NCBI GenBank assembly: GCA_037045185.1
Contig: JBAOHQ010000014.1
Location: 186,001-250,000 of the forward strand
Source: JAKOUY01 sp037045185
Lineage (GTDB): Bacteria > Actinomycetota > Acidimicrobiia > Acidimicrobiales > Ilumatobacteraceae
Reading direction: 5' to 3'
DNA length: 64,000 nt
Shown here: piece after piece, positions 20,948 through 29,771 of the stretch
Layout: the number at the start of each line of letters is the position of its first letter
How positions within the stretch are numbered: position 1 is the first letter of the stretch
Translations under genes and position numbers: made by a program
The notes under the pieces: generated by a model
Told to the model about the DNA's origin: nothing
The model's input: the letters and a program-made list of their open reading frames with translations, nothing else
The model's database searches: none

Positions 20948-22518
20948 ACATCATGCTGCTGCTGGAGATGGCTGCCGGGACCGCCCCCGACCGCCTGGCG
21001 CTCGGCCGGCGCGCCGACGGGCTGACCGCCCAGCGCCTGTTCGACCGTGCCGGCCGCGCCGCGGCAACGTTCGACGCCATGGGCGTTGGGCGCGTCGTCT
21101 ACGCCGCACAAGCCTCGCCCACCTTGCCGGTCGCGCTGTTCGGGGCGGCGTGGTCGGGGCTGCCCTTCGTGCCGGTCAACTACCGCCTGGCCGACGACCG
21201 ACTGCGGGCCGTCGTGGCCGGCCAGGCGCCGGCCGTGGTGCTGTGCGACGACGCCTGCAGTGAACGGTTTGCCGGGATCGACGGCGCGCCGGCGGTGACG
21301 GTCTCTGATCTCGCCGCCAGGCTGGACGGCGTGGCGCCCCGGGCAACCGAGTGGTCGCCGGACCCCGACGATGTCGCCGTGGTGCTGCACACCAGCGGTA
21401 CCAGCGGGACGCCGAAAGCGGCCGTGCTTCGCCATCGCCACCTGAGCAGCTACGTGCTCGGCGCCGTCGAGTTCCTCGGCGCCGGGGAGGACGAGGCCAC
21501 GCTCGTCAGCGTGCCGCCGTACCACATCGCCGGGATCGTCGCGATCCTCACCGCGGTCTACGGCGGGCGGCGGCTCGTCCAGCTCCCCAGCTTCGCCGCC
21601 GAGGAGTGGGTCCGCATGGCTCGCCAGGAGCAGGTGACCCACGCGATGACGGTGCCCACCATGCTGGCCCGGATCCTCGACGTCCTCGACCCGGCGACGG
21701 GTGGCGACGGGGCCGGCCTGACGAGCGTGCGCCACCTCAGCTACGGCGGCGGGCGGATGCCGGTCCCGGTGATCGAGCGGGCGATGGGTCTGCTGCCCGG
21801 GGTCGACTTCGTCAACGCCTACGGCCTGACCGAGACCAGTTCGTCCGTGGCCGTGCTGACTCCCGAGGACCACCGCGCTGCGCTGGCCGGCGCCGACCCC
21901 GAGGGGCGCGCACGGCTCGGCTCGGTGGGTCGCCCGCTGCCAACGGTGGAGATCACGGTGCGCGACCGGGACGGGGTCGAGGTTGCCCCGCTCACCCACG
22001 GCGAGGTCTGGGTGCGCGGCGAGCAGGTGTCGGGTGAGTACGCCGGCAGTGCCACCGGTGGCGGTGTCGGTTGGTTCCGGACCAACGACGAGGGCTGGTT
22101 CGACTCGGGCGGCTACCTGTTCATCGAGGGCCGGCTGGACGACGTGATCGTGCGCGGCGGGGAGAACCTGTCGCCGGGCGAGATCGAAGACGTCGTGCTC
22201 GGCCATCCCGCCGTGCGCGACTGCGCCGTGGTCGGCGTCCCCGACGACGAGTGGGGCGAGGTGGTCGCCCTCGCCGTGGTCGTCCGCGACGGGATGGCGG
22301 TCGGCGAGGCGGACCTGGCCGACCACGTCGTCGCCCACCTGCGCTCGACCCGCCGGCCGGCGCTGGTGGTGATGCGCGCCGAGCTGCCGGTCAACGACGC
22401 CGGCAAGGTGGTGCGGCGTGCCCTGCGCGACGATCTGGCAGCCGTGTATCGCGCCCGAACCGGCGACTCCCCCGGCGCCCGATCACCCGGCCGCCCCGAA
22501 CGAACCGAGGAACGCTGA
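20944..22518 (+). CDS. AMP-dependent acyl-CoA synthetase/ligase
   Basis: About 524 residues, ANL superfamily: activates a carboxylic acid as acyl-AMP, then forms acyl-CoA. P-loop TSGTSGTPKAA near residue 150, acyl/aryl-binding YGLTETSS near 293, hinge GRLDDVIVRGGENLSPGEIE near 396, catalytic Lys in NDAGKVVRRAL near 487. Start choice: TTG at 20944 overlaps the previous stop as TTGA, like the ATGA/GTGA junctions elsewhere here; the alternative is ATG at 20953. The stop overlaps the next ATG (ATGA). A fatty or aromatic acid substrate fits; sequence alone does not decide. Confidence 0.88.
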   Translation: MNIMLLLEMAAGTAPDRLALGRRADGLTAQRLFDRAGRAAATFDAMGVGRVVYAAQASPTLPVALFGAAWSGLPFVPVNYRLADDRLRAVVAGQAPAVVLCDDACSERFAGIDGAPAVTVSDLAARLDGVAPRATEWSPDPDDVAVVLHTSGTSGTPKAAVLRHRHLSSYVLGAVEFLGAGEDEATLVSVPPYHIAGIVAILTAVYGGRRLVQLPSFAAEEWVRMARQEQVTHAMTVPTMLARILDVLDPATGGDGAGLTSVRHLSYGGGRMPVPVIERAMGLLPGVDFVNAYGLTETSSSVAVLTPEDHRAALAGADPEGRARLGSVGRPLPTVEITVRDRDGVEVAPLTHGEVWVRGEQVSGEYAGSATGGGVGWFRTNDEGWFDSGGYLFIEGRLDDVIVRGGENLSPGEIEDVVLGHPAVRDCAVVGVPDDEWGEVVALAVVVRDGMAVGEADLADHVVAHLRSTRRPALVVMRAELPVNDAGKVVRRALRDDLAAVYRARTGDSPGARSPGRPERTEER

Positions 22519-22817
22519 TGGAACTGAAGCCAGGAACACGCCTGAAGAGCGCCGTCGACACCACCGAGGTGGTGGTGGTCCGCCCGGGCAGCGGTGACGT
22601 GGACGTGCGCTGCGGCGGCGTGCCGATGGGCGCCGAGGCGGGTGAGGGCGGCGGCCCGGCGGCCGGCTTCGACGGTGGCACCCAGGTGGGCAAACGCTAC
22701 GAGGACGTCGAGTCGGGCGTGGAACTGCTGTGCACCAAGCCGGGGCCTGGCAGCCTGTCGATCGGTGAGCGGGTCATCCCGCTGAAGCAGGCCAAGGCGC
22801 TGCCCAGTTCGGACTGA
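22518..22817 (+). CDS. 99-aa protein of unknown function coupled to the acyl-CoA ligase
   Basis: Not recognised. 99 residues, soluble, no signal peptide or membrane segment. It begins MELKPGTRLKSAVDTTEVVVVRPGSGDV and has two Cys (VRCGGVPM, ELLCTKPG), a Gly-rich middle and a Lys-containing tail (VIPLKQAKALP). Beta-strand-rich composition suggests a small barrel or an accessory protein. Its ATG overlaps the ligase stop, so it is co-translated. It could be a partner or regulator of the ligase; no catalytic motif supports more. Confidence 0.6.
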   Translation: MELKPGTRLKSAVDTTEVVVVRPGSGDVDVRCGGVPMGAEAGEGGGPAAGFDGGTQVGKRYEDVESGVELLCTKPGPGSLSIGERVIPLKQAKALPSSD

Positions 22818-22826
22818 ACGGGCGGG

Positions 22827-23957
22827 TCAGCCCAGAGCGACGTGGGCGCCAAGCCGTTGGACGGTGTCGATGTACTCCTCGACCATGTCCAGCACCACCT
22901 GGCGCGCCGGGTTGACGGTGTTCAGCGAGCCGACCACCTGGCCGACGAAGTACGTGGCCAAGCGGTTCGCCCCGCTGGTCTCGTCGCCCGCCTGGCGGTT
23001 GACCCGCTGCATCGCCGGGTTGGCCAGAAAGGTCTGCAGCGGCATCGGCAGGGTTGCCGGGGCGTCGGGCTGCTCCCAGGCCTCGGTCCACGCGCTGCGC
23101 AGCATGCGTGCCGGCTTGCCGGTCATCGAGCGTGAGCGCACGGTGTCGGACGAGCCGGCGGCCAGGAACTTGCGCTTGACCGACGGGTCGGTCTCGGCCT
23201 CGGCAGTGGTGAGCCACACCGACCCGCACCACACCCCTTCGGCGCCCAGCGCCAACGCTGCGGCCACCTGTCGGCCGCGGGCGATCCCGCCGGCAGCGAG
23301 CACCGGCGTGGGCGCCACCGCGTCGACGATCTCGGGGACCAGCACCATCGTCGAGATCTCGCCGGTGTGACCACCGGCCTCGGTGCCCTGGGCGACGATG
23401 ATGTCCACGCCCATCCGCTGGTGGCGGCGGGCGTGCTCGGCCTTGCCGGCCAGGGCGGCGACGAGCACACCCTGGCGGTGGGCCCGCGCCACGAGGTCCT
23501 CGTCGGGCTCGCCCAGCGCACTGGCGATCAGCTTGATCGGGTGACGGAAGGCGACGTCGAGCAGTTCACCCACGCCGTCCTTGGTGACGGCCATCCGCCC
23601 GACGTTGGCGTCGGCAGCGTCGGCCAATGGCTCGACCCCGTATCGGGCGAGCACGTCCTCAACGAAGGCCTGCTGCGCGGGCGGGAGCAACTGGCGGATG
23701 GTGTCGGCGTCGGGGCGCAGGGTGGCGTCGGTTCCGGCGTGGCGCTGCGGGAGCAGCAGGTCGACGCCGTAGGGCTTGCCGCGGGTGTGCTCGTCCAGCC
23801 AGGCGAGGTCGACCTCCAGCCCGTTCGGGCTGTGGGCGACCGCTCCCAGCACCCCGAACCCGCCGGCGTTGGTGACCGCAGCCACCACGTCACGACAATG
23901 GCTGAACGCCAGGATCGGGAACTCGATGTCCAGCATCTCGGCAACACGTGTGCGCAC
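22827..23957 (-). CDS. Nitronate monooxygenase-family FMN enzyme
   Basis: 376 residues, TIM-barrel flavoprotein of the 2-nitropropane dioxygenase/NMO family. Visible: EFPILAFSHCRDVVAAVTNAGGFGVLGA (N-terminal strands), AQGTEAGGHTGEISTMVLVPEI with the catalytic His, and the FMN-phosphate loop AAGGIARGRQVAAALALGAEGVWCGSVWL. Oxidises alkyl nitronates, or in related enzymes acts as an enoyl reductase-like flavoprotein. GTG at 23957 (VRTRVAEMLDIE) matches the usual N-terminus. It reads towards the ligase operon and is convergent with it, 9 bp apart. Confidence 0.82.
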   Translation of the reverse strand: MRTRVAEMLDIEFPILAFSHCRDVVAAVTNAGGFGVLGAVAHSPNGLEVDLAWLDEHTRGKPYGVDLLLPQRHAGTDATLRPDADTIRQLLPPAQQAFVEDVLARYGVEPLADAADANVGRMAVTKDGVGELLDVAFRHPIKLIASALGEPDEDLVARAHRQGVLVAALAGKAEHARRHQRMGVDIIVAQGTEAGGHTGEISTMVLVPEIVDAVAPTPVLAAGGIARGRQVAAALALGAEGVWCGSVWLTTAEAETDPSVKRKFLAAGSSDTVRSRSMTGKPARMLRSAWTEAWEQPDAPATLPMPLQTFLANPAMQRVNRQAGDETSGANRLATYFVGQVVGSLNTVNPARQVVLDMVEEYIDTVQRLGAHVALG

Positions 23958-24021
23958 CAGGTGATCATGCCACCCGCGTCCACCCCACCGCAGCCCCAGC
24001 CCCACCCAGCCCGCAGGTCAC

Positions 24022-24065
24022 CTTGGGCGCGAGAACTTCGACCATTCGAGGGTTTCGCGCCCAAG
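24022..24065. repeat. Paired palindromic element, copy A
   Basis: 44-bp imperfect hairpin. Outer arms CTTGGGCGCGA / TCGCGCCCAAG pair over 11 positions, an unpaired base and AAC/GTT continue the stem, and inner arms TTCGA / TCGAG close on a 4-nt loop (CCAT). Lies between the NMO start and the SDR stop, 19 bp before copy B. Confidence 0.75.
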
Positions 24066-24084
24066 CAACCTGGGCCTGGCGTGG

Positions 24085-24126
24085 ATGGGCGCGAAAACTA
24101 CGGATTCACTAGTGTTTCGCGCCCAT
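24085..24126. repeat. Paired palindromic element, copy B
   Basis: 42 bp, same orientation and outer stem as copy A (ATGGGCGCGA / TCGCGCCCAT), with A-T instead of T-A at the outermost pair. The inner arms (TACGG / ACTAG) pair poorly. The loop ATTC is shared with copy C at 35623. Confidence 0.75.
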
Positions 24127-24157
24127 GCGGGCTGGCGGGGCGGGAGGGCCGGCGGGG

Positions 24158-24891
24158 TCAGCCGGGGAGGCGAGTGCCGCCGTCGATGTCGTAGCACTGG
24201 CCGGAGATCCACCCGGCGTCCGGCGATGCCAGGAAGCGGACCAGGGCACCGACGTCGTCGGGCGTGCCCAGACGGCCGACGGCAACACTGGGCAGGACCC
24301 GGGAGCGATAGACGTCGTCGGCGCCGTCGGGACCGTACAACTCGGTGTCGGGCACGAAGCCGGGGACGACCACGTTGGCCGTGATCCCGTCGCGGCCAAG
24401 CTCGCTGGCCAGCGTCATCACCCAACGGTTCATCGCCGCCTTCGCCGAGGCGTAGGCCACGTTGCCGCCACGACCGCGGACGACGCCGAGGAGATCGAGA
24501 TCACTCGCCCGCCGGGCCGCGCCAGCATCGGCTTCAGCGCCTCGGTCGTCAACACCGCGCTGAGCACGTTGATGGTGAGCGTGTTCGTCCAATGCTCGGC
24601 GACGTCGGCAAGCGTGTCGAGTGGACGGCGATCGGCGCCACCCGCATTGTTGACCAGCACGTCGACCAGGCCACCGAGCGCGCCGACGTGGTCCGCCAGG
24701 GCAGCGAGTTGGTCGACATCGGTCACGTCGGCAGCAAACGCCGATGCCCCGCCGCCGAGTTCGGCTGCCGCTGCCTCCACGACCGGTCCACGCCTGCCCA
24801 CGAGCACCACCTTGTGTCCGGCGTTGGCCAGCGCCCGCGCAATTCCCTTGCCGATTCCCGTCCCTCCACCAGTGACCACTGCCAAACCCAT
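24158..24891 (-). CDS. Short-chain dehydrogenase/reductase, one frame break
   Basis: About 245 residues, classical SDR. Cofactor motif TGGGTGIGKGIA near residues 7-18, VLVNNAGGADRRPL near 80, catalytic Ser in ISISSASSAV, catalytic YASAK, then the C-terminal DGGTRLPG typical of FabG-like enzymes. The frame changes near nt 24476 between SASSAV and RGRGGNVAYASAK, inside the active-site region, with no missing motif, so a sequencing indel is likely. NAD(P)-dependent oxidoreductase of unknown substrate. It is on the same strand as the NMO gene but separated by 200 bp holding the palindrome pair. Confidence 0.8.
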
Positions 24892-25020
24892 CGACCGATT
24901 GTTCACGCTCGGGCAACCGTCGTCCAATCCGACCCCGCCCTGGCCAACGCCGGATGAACACCTGGCAACGGAGAGATGACGGGTCCGGGGCGACCGATGG
25001 CCGAGTTCTAGGCTGAGTGA

Positions 25021-25041
25021 GTGATCGAGGCCCACCCGTGA
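25021..25041 (+). other. Possible 6-codon leader ORF before sixA
   Basis: GTG ATC GAG GCC CAC CCG TGA lies 6 nt after a TAGGCT hexamer (25009-25014), as leaderless genes here do, and its TGA overlaps the GTG start of sixA. It may be chance. Confidence 0.2.
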
Positions 25042-25507
25042 GCATCTATCTGGTCCGTCACGCCAAAGCGGGGAGCAGGAGCCAGTGGGAGGGCGACGAC
25101 ACGCTTCGACCGTTGTCCAAGCGGGGCCGCCAGCAGGCCGACGCGGTGGGCCAGCGGCTGCGCAAGCTCGGCGGCGGCACGTTGATCGCCAGCCCGTACG
25201 CGCGTGCTGCGTGCAAACCCTGGAGCCACTCGCCCATCGTCGGGGTGTCGTCATCAACACCGACGAACGGCTCGCCGAGGACAGCGGGTTCGCCGGAGCG
25301 ATCGAGCTGCTGGCGTCGGTCCCCGACGGCTCGGTCCTGTGCAGTCACGGTGACGTGATCCCGGCGACGATCGAAGCCCTGCAGCGCCGCGGTTGCGAGA
25401 TCACCACCCCACCCGATTGGCGCAAGGCCAGTGTCTGGGTGCTCGATCGCAACGAGCACGGCCAGGTGGTCAGCGCGGCCTGTTGGCCCCCTCCTGACGA
25501 AGGCTGA
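25038..25507 (+). CDS. sixA: SixA-type phosphohistidine phosphatase, one frame break
   Basis: About 156 residues, histidine phosphatase superfamily. Catalytic LVRHAKAG lies at the N-terminus, with SKRGRQQADAVGQRL, LIASPYAR, and the second catalytic His in VLCSHGDVIPATI. The frame changes near nt 25203, within SPYAR/CVQTLEPLA, a well-conserved family block, so the underlying protein is easily rebuilt. SixA proteins remove phosphate from phosphohistidine in phosphorelay or PTS proteins; actinobacterial members are little studied. GTG at 25038 is chosen from the SIYLVRHAK family start; GTG at 25017 is possible. Convergent with the ccm operon. Confidence 0.78.
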
Positions 25508-25513
25508 CCGAGC

Positions 25514-25558
25514 TTTGTTCACCCGATCTCCAGTCCGGCTGGAGTGTGAGTGAACAAA
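25514..25558. terminator. Two-tier 45-bp palindrome between convergent sixA and ccmH
   Basis: Outer arms TTTGTTCAC (25514-25522) and GTGAACAAA (25550-25558) are perfect complements. Inner arms CTCCAG (25528-25533) and CTGGAG (25539-25544) are also perfect, with loop TCCGG and a 5/5-nt internal bulge. It lies 6 bp after the sixA stop and 4 bp after the ccmH stop, ideal for a bidirectional terminator. The U-run is only three bases. Confidence 0.6.
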
Positions 25559-25562
25559 CAGG

Positions 25563-26504
25563 TCAGGAGGTGGGGGTGGGGGTGGTGGTGACCGAGGCGA
25601 GGAGGCCCTCCACCATCGGGCGCATGGCGTCGTCGACCCCGTTGTCCAGGCACGCTTGGGCCTCGGCGCGGGCGGTGTCGTTGTCGGGCGTGTCCAGGAA
25701 CCGGGCGCTGGCGATGGCCACGAAGCAGTGGGCGTCGGGGTAGCTGGGGTCGACGGAGACGGCGCCACGCAACGCCGACAGGCCGGCCTGTACCAGTTCC
25801 TGGCTGCCCGTGGACTGGCCCTGCTGAACGACCAGCCACGCCGAATAGGTCATCGCCTCGACGTTCTTCGGGTCCAGCTGGAGCACCGCCAGGTAGGCGT
25901 CCGCCGCGGCCGACGGGTTGCTGCCCAGCTGGGCACGGGCCTCGGCCAGCTTGACCTGCACCGGGTCCGTCGGGGTGGTGGCCGCCGTCGCGCCCGCTGC
26001 GCCGCCGTCGCGCTGGCCGACGTTGGCCGCAACTGCCCACCCGGCCACCACGGCCACGGCGACGATGCCGGCAACCCAGGCGACTCGTGTCGACATCGCC
26101 GTCGGGGCCTGCCCCCGGCGCATCCGGAGGGCCACGCCACCGACGGCCAGCACCGCCACGGCCGTGGGAATGGCCCAGATCAGGCCCTCGAACCCGGCGC
26201 CCTGGGGGACCAGCGCCGTACCCGGAAAGCGGTCTTCGATCGTGGCGATGATCTGGTCGTCGCTCAGTTGCCCGGCGGCTACCAGCTTGGCGATCTCCGT
26301 GCGGATGTTGATCGAGGCCGCGACCTGGGATTCGTACGCCGACTCGCCGTTGCACACCGGGCAAGCCACCTGCTTGGCGATCAGGTTGGCCCGCTCCTGG
26401 GCCGAACGCGGCCCGCTGTCACGCAGCACGCCAACGGCGAAGGCCACCACCACGACGGCCCCGAGCACCATCCAGCCCCACCGAAGGCGCGCCGACATCG
26501 TCAT
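25563..26504 (-). CDS. ccmH: CcmH thiol-redox protein fused to a CcmI-like TPR domain
   Basis: 313 residues. N-terminal signal-anchor helix (about 10-27), then the CcmH redox motif C48-P-V-C51 (LIAKQVACPVCNGES), DQIIATIEDRFPG, a second helix (about 108-127), a third (about 141-160), and a periplasmic-side TPR-like region (about 175-300) with Pro/Thr tail. CcmH reduces apocytochrome thiols; CcmI holds the apocytochrome. The two are separate or fused in different bacteria; here they are one chain. Last gene of the ccm operon; ATG overlaps the ccmG stop. Confidence 0.88.
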   Translation of the reverse strand: MTMSARLRWGWMVLGAVVVVAFAVGVLRDSGPRSAQERANLIAKQVACPVCNGESAYESQVAASINIRTEIAKLVAAGQLSDDQIIATIEDRFPGTALVPQGAGFEGLIWAIPTAVAVLAVGGVALRMRRGQAPTAMSTRVAWVAGIVAVAVVAGWAVAANVGQRDGGAAGATAATTPTDPVQVKLAEARAQLGSNPSAAADAYLAVLQLDPKNVEAMTYSAWLVVQQGQSTGSQELVQAGLSALRGAVSVDPSYPDAHCFVAIASARFLDTPDNDTARAEAQACLDNGVDDAMRPMVEGLLASVTTTPTPTS

Positions 26505-27088
26505 GGGGCCTGCCCGGCGCGCAGCCGCTGAATCGCCTCAGACAGGCCAGCGGCGGTCACCGCCCCGACGAAGCGCAAGCGCACCGTGCCGGCGGGGTCG
26601 ATCACCCAGCTCTCCGGCGGGCGCGTCTGACCGAGGCTCACGGCGATGGCGCCGTCGTCGTCTCGCAGGACCGGCCAGTCGCCGCCGTTGTCGGCGAAGA
26701 ACCGGCGGACGTTGGCCACGTCGTCCTGGGTGATGACGGCGAACAACTCGGCGCCGTCGGCGCCCAGCTGGCGTTGCTGGGCGACGAAGGCGACCAGCTC
26801 TGGGTGCTCCTGCTTGCACGGCACGCACCAGCTGGCGATGAAGTTGAGCACCACCCACCGGCCGCGATGCTGGCTGAGGTCGAACGGGGTGCCGTCGATG
26901 GTCTCGGTCACGAGGGTCGGGGCGGCGAAGTTCTTCACCTGCGGCCCGAGCTGGTCACCCTCGTCCGGCTTGGCGATGGCGAGGATCACGAAGAACCCGG
27001 CGAGCACCACGGCAACCCCGAGGGCCACCCACGACACCCGTCTCGATGGGCGGGCCGGGGTCCCGGTGGCCGGCTCGACCGCCGTCAC
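26501..27088 (-). CDS. ccmG: CcmG/DsbE/TlpA-type thioredoxin, membrane anchored
   Basis: 195 residues. One N-terminal membrane helix (about 19-40), then a TlpA-like thioredoxin fold with active site W87-CVPC (C88, C91), preceded by HRGRWVVLNFIAS and followed by RRFFADNGGDWPVLRDDDG and the cis-Pro-type loop RPPESWVIDPAGTV. It passes reductant to CcmH or apocytochrome c outside the membrane. GTG start overlaps the ccmF stop (GTGA); stop overlaps ccmH (ATGA). Confidence 0.88.
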   Translation of the reverse strand: MTAVEPATGTPARPSRRVSWVALGVAVVLAGFFVILAIAKPDEGDQLGPQVKNFAAPTLVTETIDGTPFDLSQHRGRWVVLNFIASWCVPCKQEHPELVAFVAQQRQLGADGAELFAVITQDDVANVRRFFADNGGDWPVLRDDDGAIAVSLGQTRPPESWVIDPAGTVRLRFVGAVTAAGLSEAIQRLRAGQAP

Positions 27089-29179
27089 ACGGACTCCGGC
27101 TGGACATCGCAGCGGGCCTCGGTGGCGCCGCCGGCATGGTGGTCGTCGTCGGCAGCGACACCGACGGCGGGCGCCAGGTCCGTCAGCGGCGCATCGGCGG
27201 TGGACGAGTCGCCGGCCGTTCCGGTCCCGTCCTCGCCTTCGGGCCGACGGCGGGTCCGCCCGATCATCGCCAGCACCGTGCCGATCGCCAGCACGAACCC
27301 GCCGATCCACAGCCACACGGTGAGCGGCTTGATGTACACCTTCACCCTCGTCTCGGCCGTGGTGGGCCGCGTCTGCGAATCGAGCGCCAGGTAGATGTCA
27401 CCACCCAGCCCAGTGCGCACGCTGGGCGTTGGCACGGTCATCCCGGCATTGACGTAGCGGGTGAGCGCCGGGGCGTAGGCCTGACCGCCGTCGATGGAGA
27501 TCGCGGCGCGCACGCCGGCGGCTCGATCGGTGGTGAAGTTCTCCACCGCCACGACCTCGAAGGTGTGACCGGCGAAGGACACGGGCGCACCCTTCGACAG
27601 CACGAGGTCGGCCTCACGGGTGAACCCGGAACTGGCCACGAGGGCGACGGCGATCAGCACCACACCGAGATGCACCACCATCCCGCCACTCGACCGCCCG
27701 GTCAAGCCGCCCAGGCCGCGGCGGCGGACCGCCACCGCGAGATGACGCAGCGCCGCACCACCGGCGAACCCGCCGAGCCCGAACGCGGCGAGCGAGGCCC
27801 ACGTGTCGACGCCCAGCACCACGGCCAGCACCAACGCTCCGGCGCCGACCCAGGCCGGCCAGAACAGCCGATTGCCGAGCGTCTCCGCGGTGGTCTCTCG
27901 CCAGGGCAGCGCCGGGGCGACCGCCATCAGGAACAGCAGGGCCAGGCCGATGGGCGTCGACATCGACTCGTAGAACGGCGGACCAACGGCCAGCTTGCGG
28001 TCCTGCAACGCCTCGACGAACAGGGGGAACACCGTCCCCAGCAGCACCACCACGGCGAACACGGCAAAGGCGATGTTGTTCGCCAGGAAGGCGCTCTCGC
28101 CGCGACACCGGCGAGGTGATCGACCCGGCGGAGCGCAACTCGTCACCGCGCCGGCCGATGAGGGCCAGACTGACCACCACGACGAGCCCGAAGAACGCCA
28201 GCAGGTACGTGCCGATCGAGCCGTTGCTGAAGGCGTGGACGCTGTTCACCACGCCGCTGCGGGTCAGGAACGTCCCCAGGATGGTCAGGGCGAAGGTCGA
28301 CACGAGCAGGCTGAGGTTCCACACCCGCAGCATCCCCTTGCGCTCCTGCACCATCACCGAGTGCAGGTAGGCGGTCAGCGTCAGCCACGGCAGGAAGCTG
28401 GCGTTCTCCACCGGGTCCCAGGCCCACACACCGCCCCAGCCAAGCACCTCGTAGCTCCACCACCCGCCGAGCAGGATCCCGATGCTCAAGAACCCCCAGG
28501 CTGCCAGCGCCCACCGTCGGGTCTGGACCAGCCAGCCCTCGCCCACCCGCCCGGTGACCAGGGCGCCGATGGCGAAGGCGAAGGGCACGGTGACACCCAC
28601 GTAGCCGAGGTACAGCAGCGGCGGGTGGAACACCACCAGCACGTGGTTCTGCAGCAACGGGTTCGGACCCCTGCAGCACGTGGCGAAGTCGGGGGCGCCC
28701 GCCGTCTGGAAGGCGTTGGCCGGGCCGCTGGCCAGCAGGAAGAAGAACCCGGAGACCACGAACATCGTCACCATCGACCAGGCGATCAGCGGGTCGCCCA
28801 GCCGGGCCCGGAAACGGCGCATCATCACCGCCACGTACAGGCTGAGGACGAGGATCCACAACAGGATGCTGCCCTCCAGCGCGCTCCACAGGGCGGCCAC
28901 GTTGTACAGCGCCGGGGTGGTGGGGGACCCGACCTGCTGCACGTACTTGACCGAGAAGTCACGGGTGATGAGCGCCCGCTCCATCATCACCACGGCCAGC
29001 ACGGCGGCCAGCAGCACCAGCCAACCGTAGGTGCGCGCCCCCCTCGCCATCCGCTGGTTCTTGGTCACCGTGGCGGTGACGAGCACGCCCGCCCCGAGCA
29101 GCGAGGCCGTCAGGCCGAGGAGCAACGCGCCGGAACCGAGCGCCGTGTTCAGGGTTGCGGCAGTCGTAGCTGCAGACAT
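27085..29179 (-). CDS. ccmF: CcmF, haem lyase subunit of System I, one frame break
   Basis: About 697 residues, polytopic. The N-terminal two-thirds carry the CcmF haem-handling signature WGGVWAWDPVENASFLPWLTLTAYLHS (WWD domain) and conserved His residues (HVLVVFHPPLLYLGYVG; NSVHAF). The frame changes near nt 28105, in the loop after ALIGRRGDELRS, and resumes at ESAFLANNIAFAVF with the remaining helices and a large extracytoplasmic domain (EVVAVENFTTD..GGQAYAPALTRY). The C-terminal tail is acidic and His-containing (DDDHHAGG). It attaches haem from CcmE to apocytochrome c. Start ATG lies inside the end of ccmE (31-bp overlap). Confidence 0.88.
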
Positions 29180-29649
29180 GCCGCGCTGCGCTCAGTGCTC
29201 TGTTCGGCCTTGTCCGCCGACTCGTACTGGTTGTCGTGCTTGACCTCGACGTTGTCGCCGAGGAACACCCCGTTGGTCAACCGGCCGTGCACCACCACGC
29301 GCACGCAATCCTGGAAGATCTCGCTGCTGGGCACGCCGTCGTACTGGACCGGGTAGTTGTCGACGTGGTTCTCCGTGGACACGATGGTGAACGTGGTGAT
29401 GCCGTTGCTGATCCGCTTCGTCCCTTCCTTGACGAACCCCTGGATGCGCAGGGCGCGGTCGGCCTCGCACCCCGACTTCTTGCCAACTTCCTCGACGTTG
29501 CAGTAGTAGTCCAACGAGTCGGTCAGGAACTTGGTGACGATGATGCCGCCCGCGGCGAGCACCAGCACCAGTGCCACGATCGCGCCCCACTTGCGGCGCT
29601 GGGCGGGAGCGGTCTCGAGCGGCTCGATCTCCCGTGGCTTCAGGTCCAT
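29149..29649 (-). CDS. ccmE: CcmE haem chaperone
   Basis: 166 residues with one N-terminal membrane helix (about 23-42) and an OB-fold domain. The haem-binding His is in KHDNQY, H138 with Tyr142, matching the HxxxY motif of classical CcmE rather than the CxxxY variant. The following segment lacks the usual Pro-rich tail (ESADKAEQSTE). Two extra Cys (C50, C61) flank the first strand. It receives haem from CcmABCD and hands it to CcmF. Overlaps ccmD by 10 bp and ccmF by 31 bp. Confidence 0.88.
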   Translation of the reverse strand: MDLKPREIEPLETAPAQRRKWGAIVALVLVLAAGGIIVTKFLTDSLDYYCNVEEVGKKSGCEADRALRIQGFVKEGTKRISNGITTFTIVSTENHVDNYPVQYDGVPSSEIFQDCVRVVVHGRLTNGVFLGDNVEVKHDNQYESADKAEQSTERSAACLQLRLPQP

Positions 29650-29771
29650 GGGCGCTCCTGCGGTGGGACCTGCTTGCCCAGGCGCCGGGCGCGGCGCATC
29701 ATCGCCGCCACGAGCGCGCCTGTTCCGCCGAAGGTGAGCACGTAGCTGAGGGCGACGAAGGTGGGTGTCAT
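29640..29771 (-). CDS. ccmD: CcmD-like small membrane protein
   Basis: 43 residues: one hydrophobic helix (FVALSYVLTFGGTGALVAAMM) followed by a basic tail RRARRLGKQ, the topology and size of CcmD. Sequence is too short for strong similarity, but it sits exactly between ccmC (ATGA overlap) and ccmE (10-bp overlap). CcmD helps release holo-CcmE from CcmABC. Confidence 0.75.
   Translation of the reverse strand: MTPTFVALSYVLTFGGTGALVAAMMRRARRLGKQVPPQERPWT

Noticed and set aside
24022..24126. Repeated palindromes as a CRISPR array
   Set aside because: Only two copies per site, spacers of 19-20 bp, imperfect repeats with variable centres, and no cas genes.
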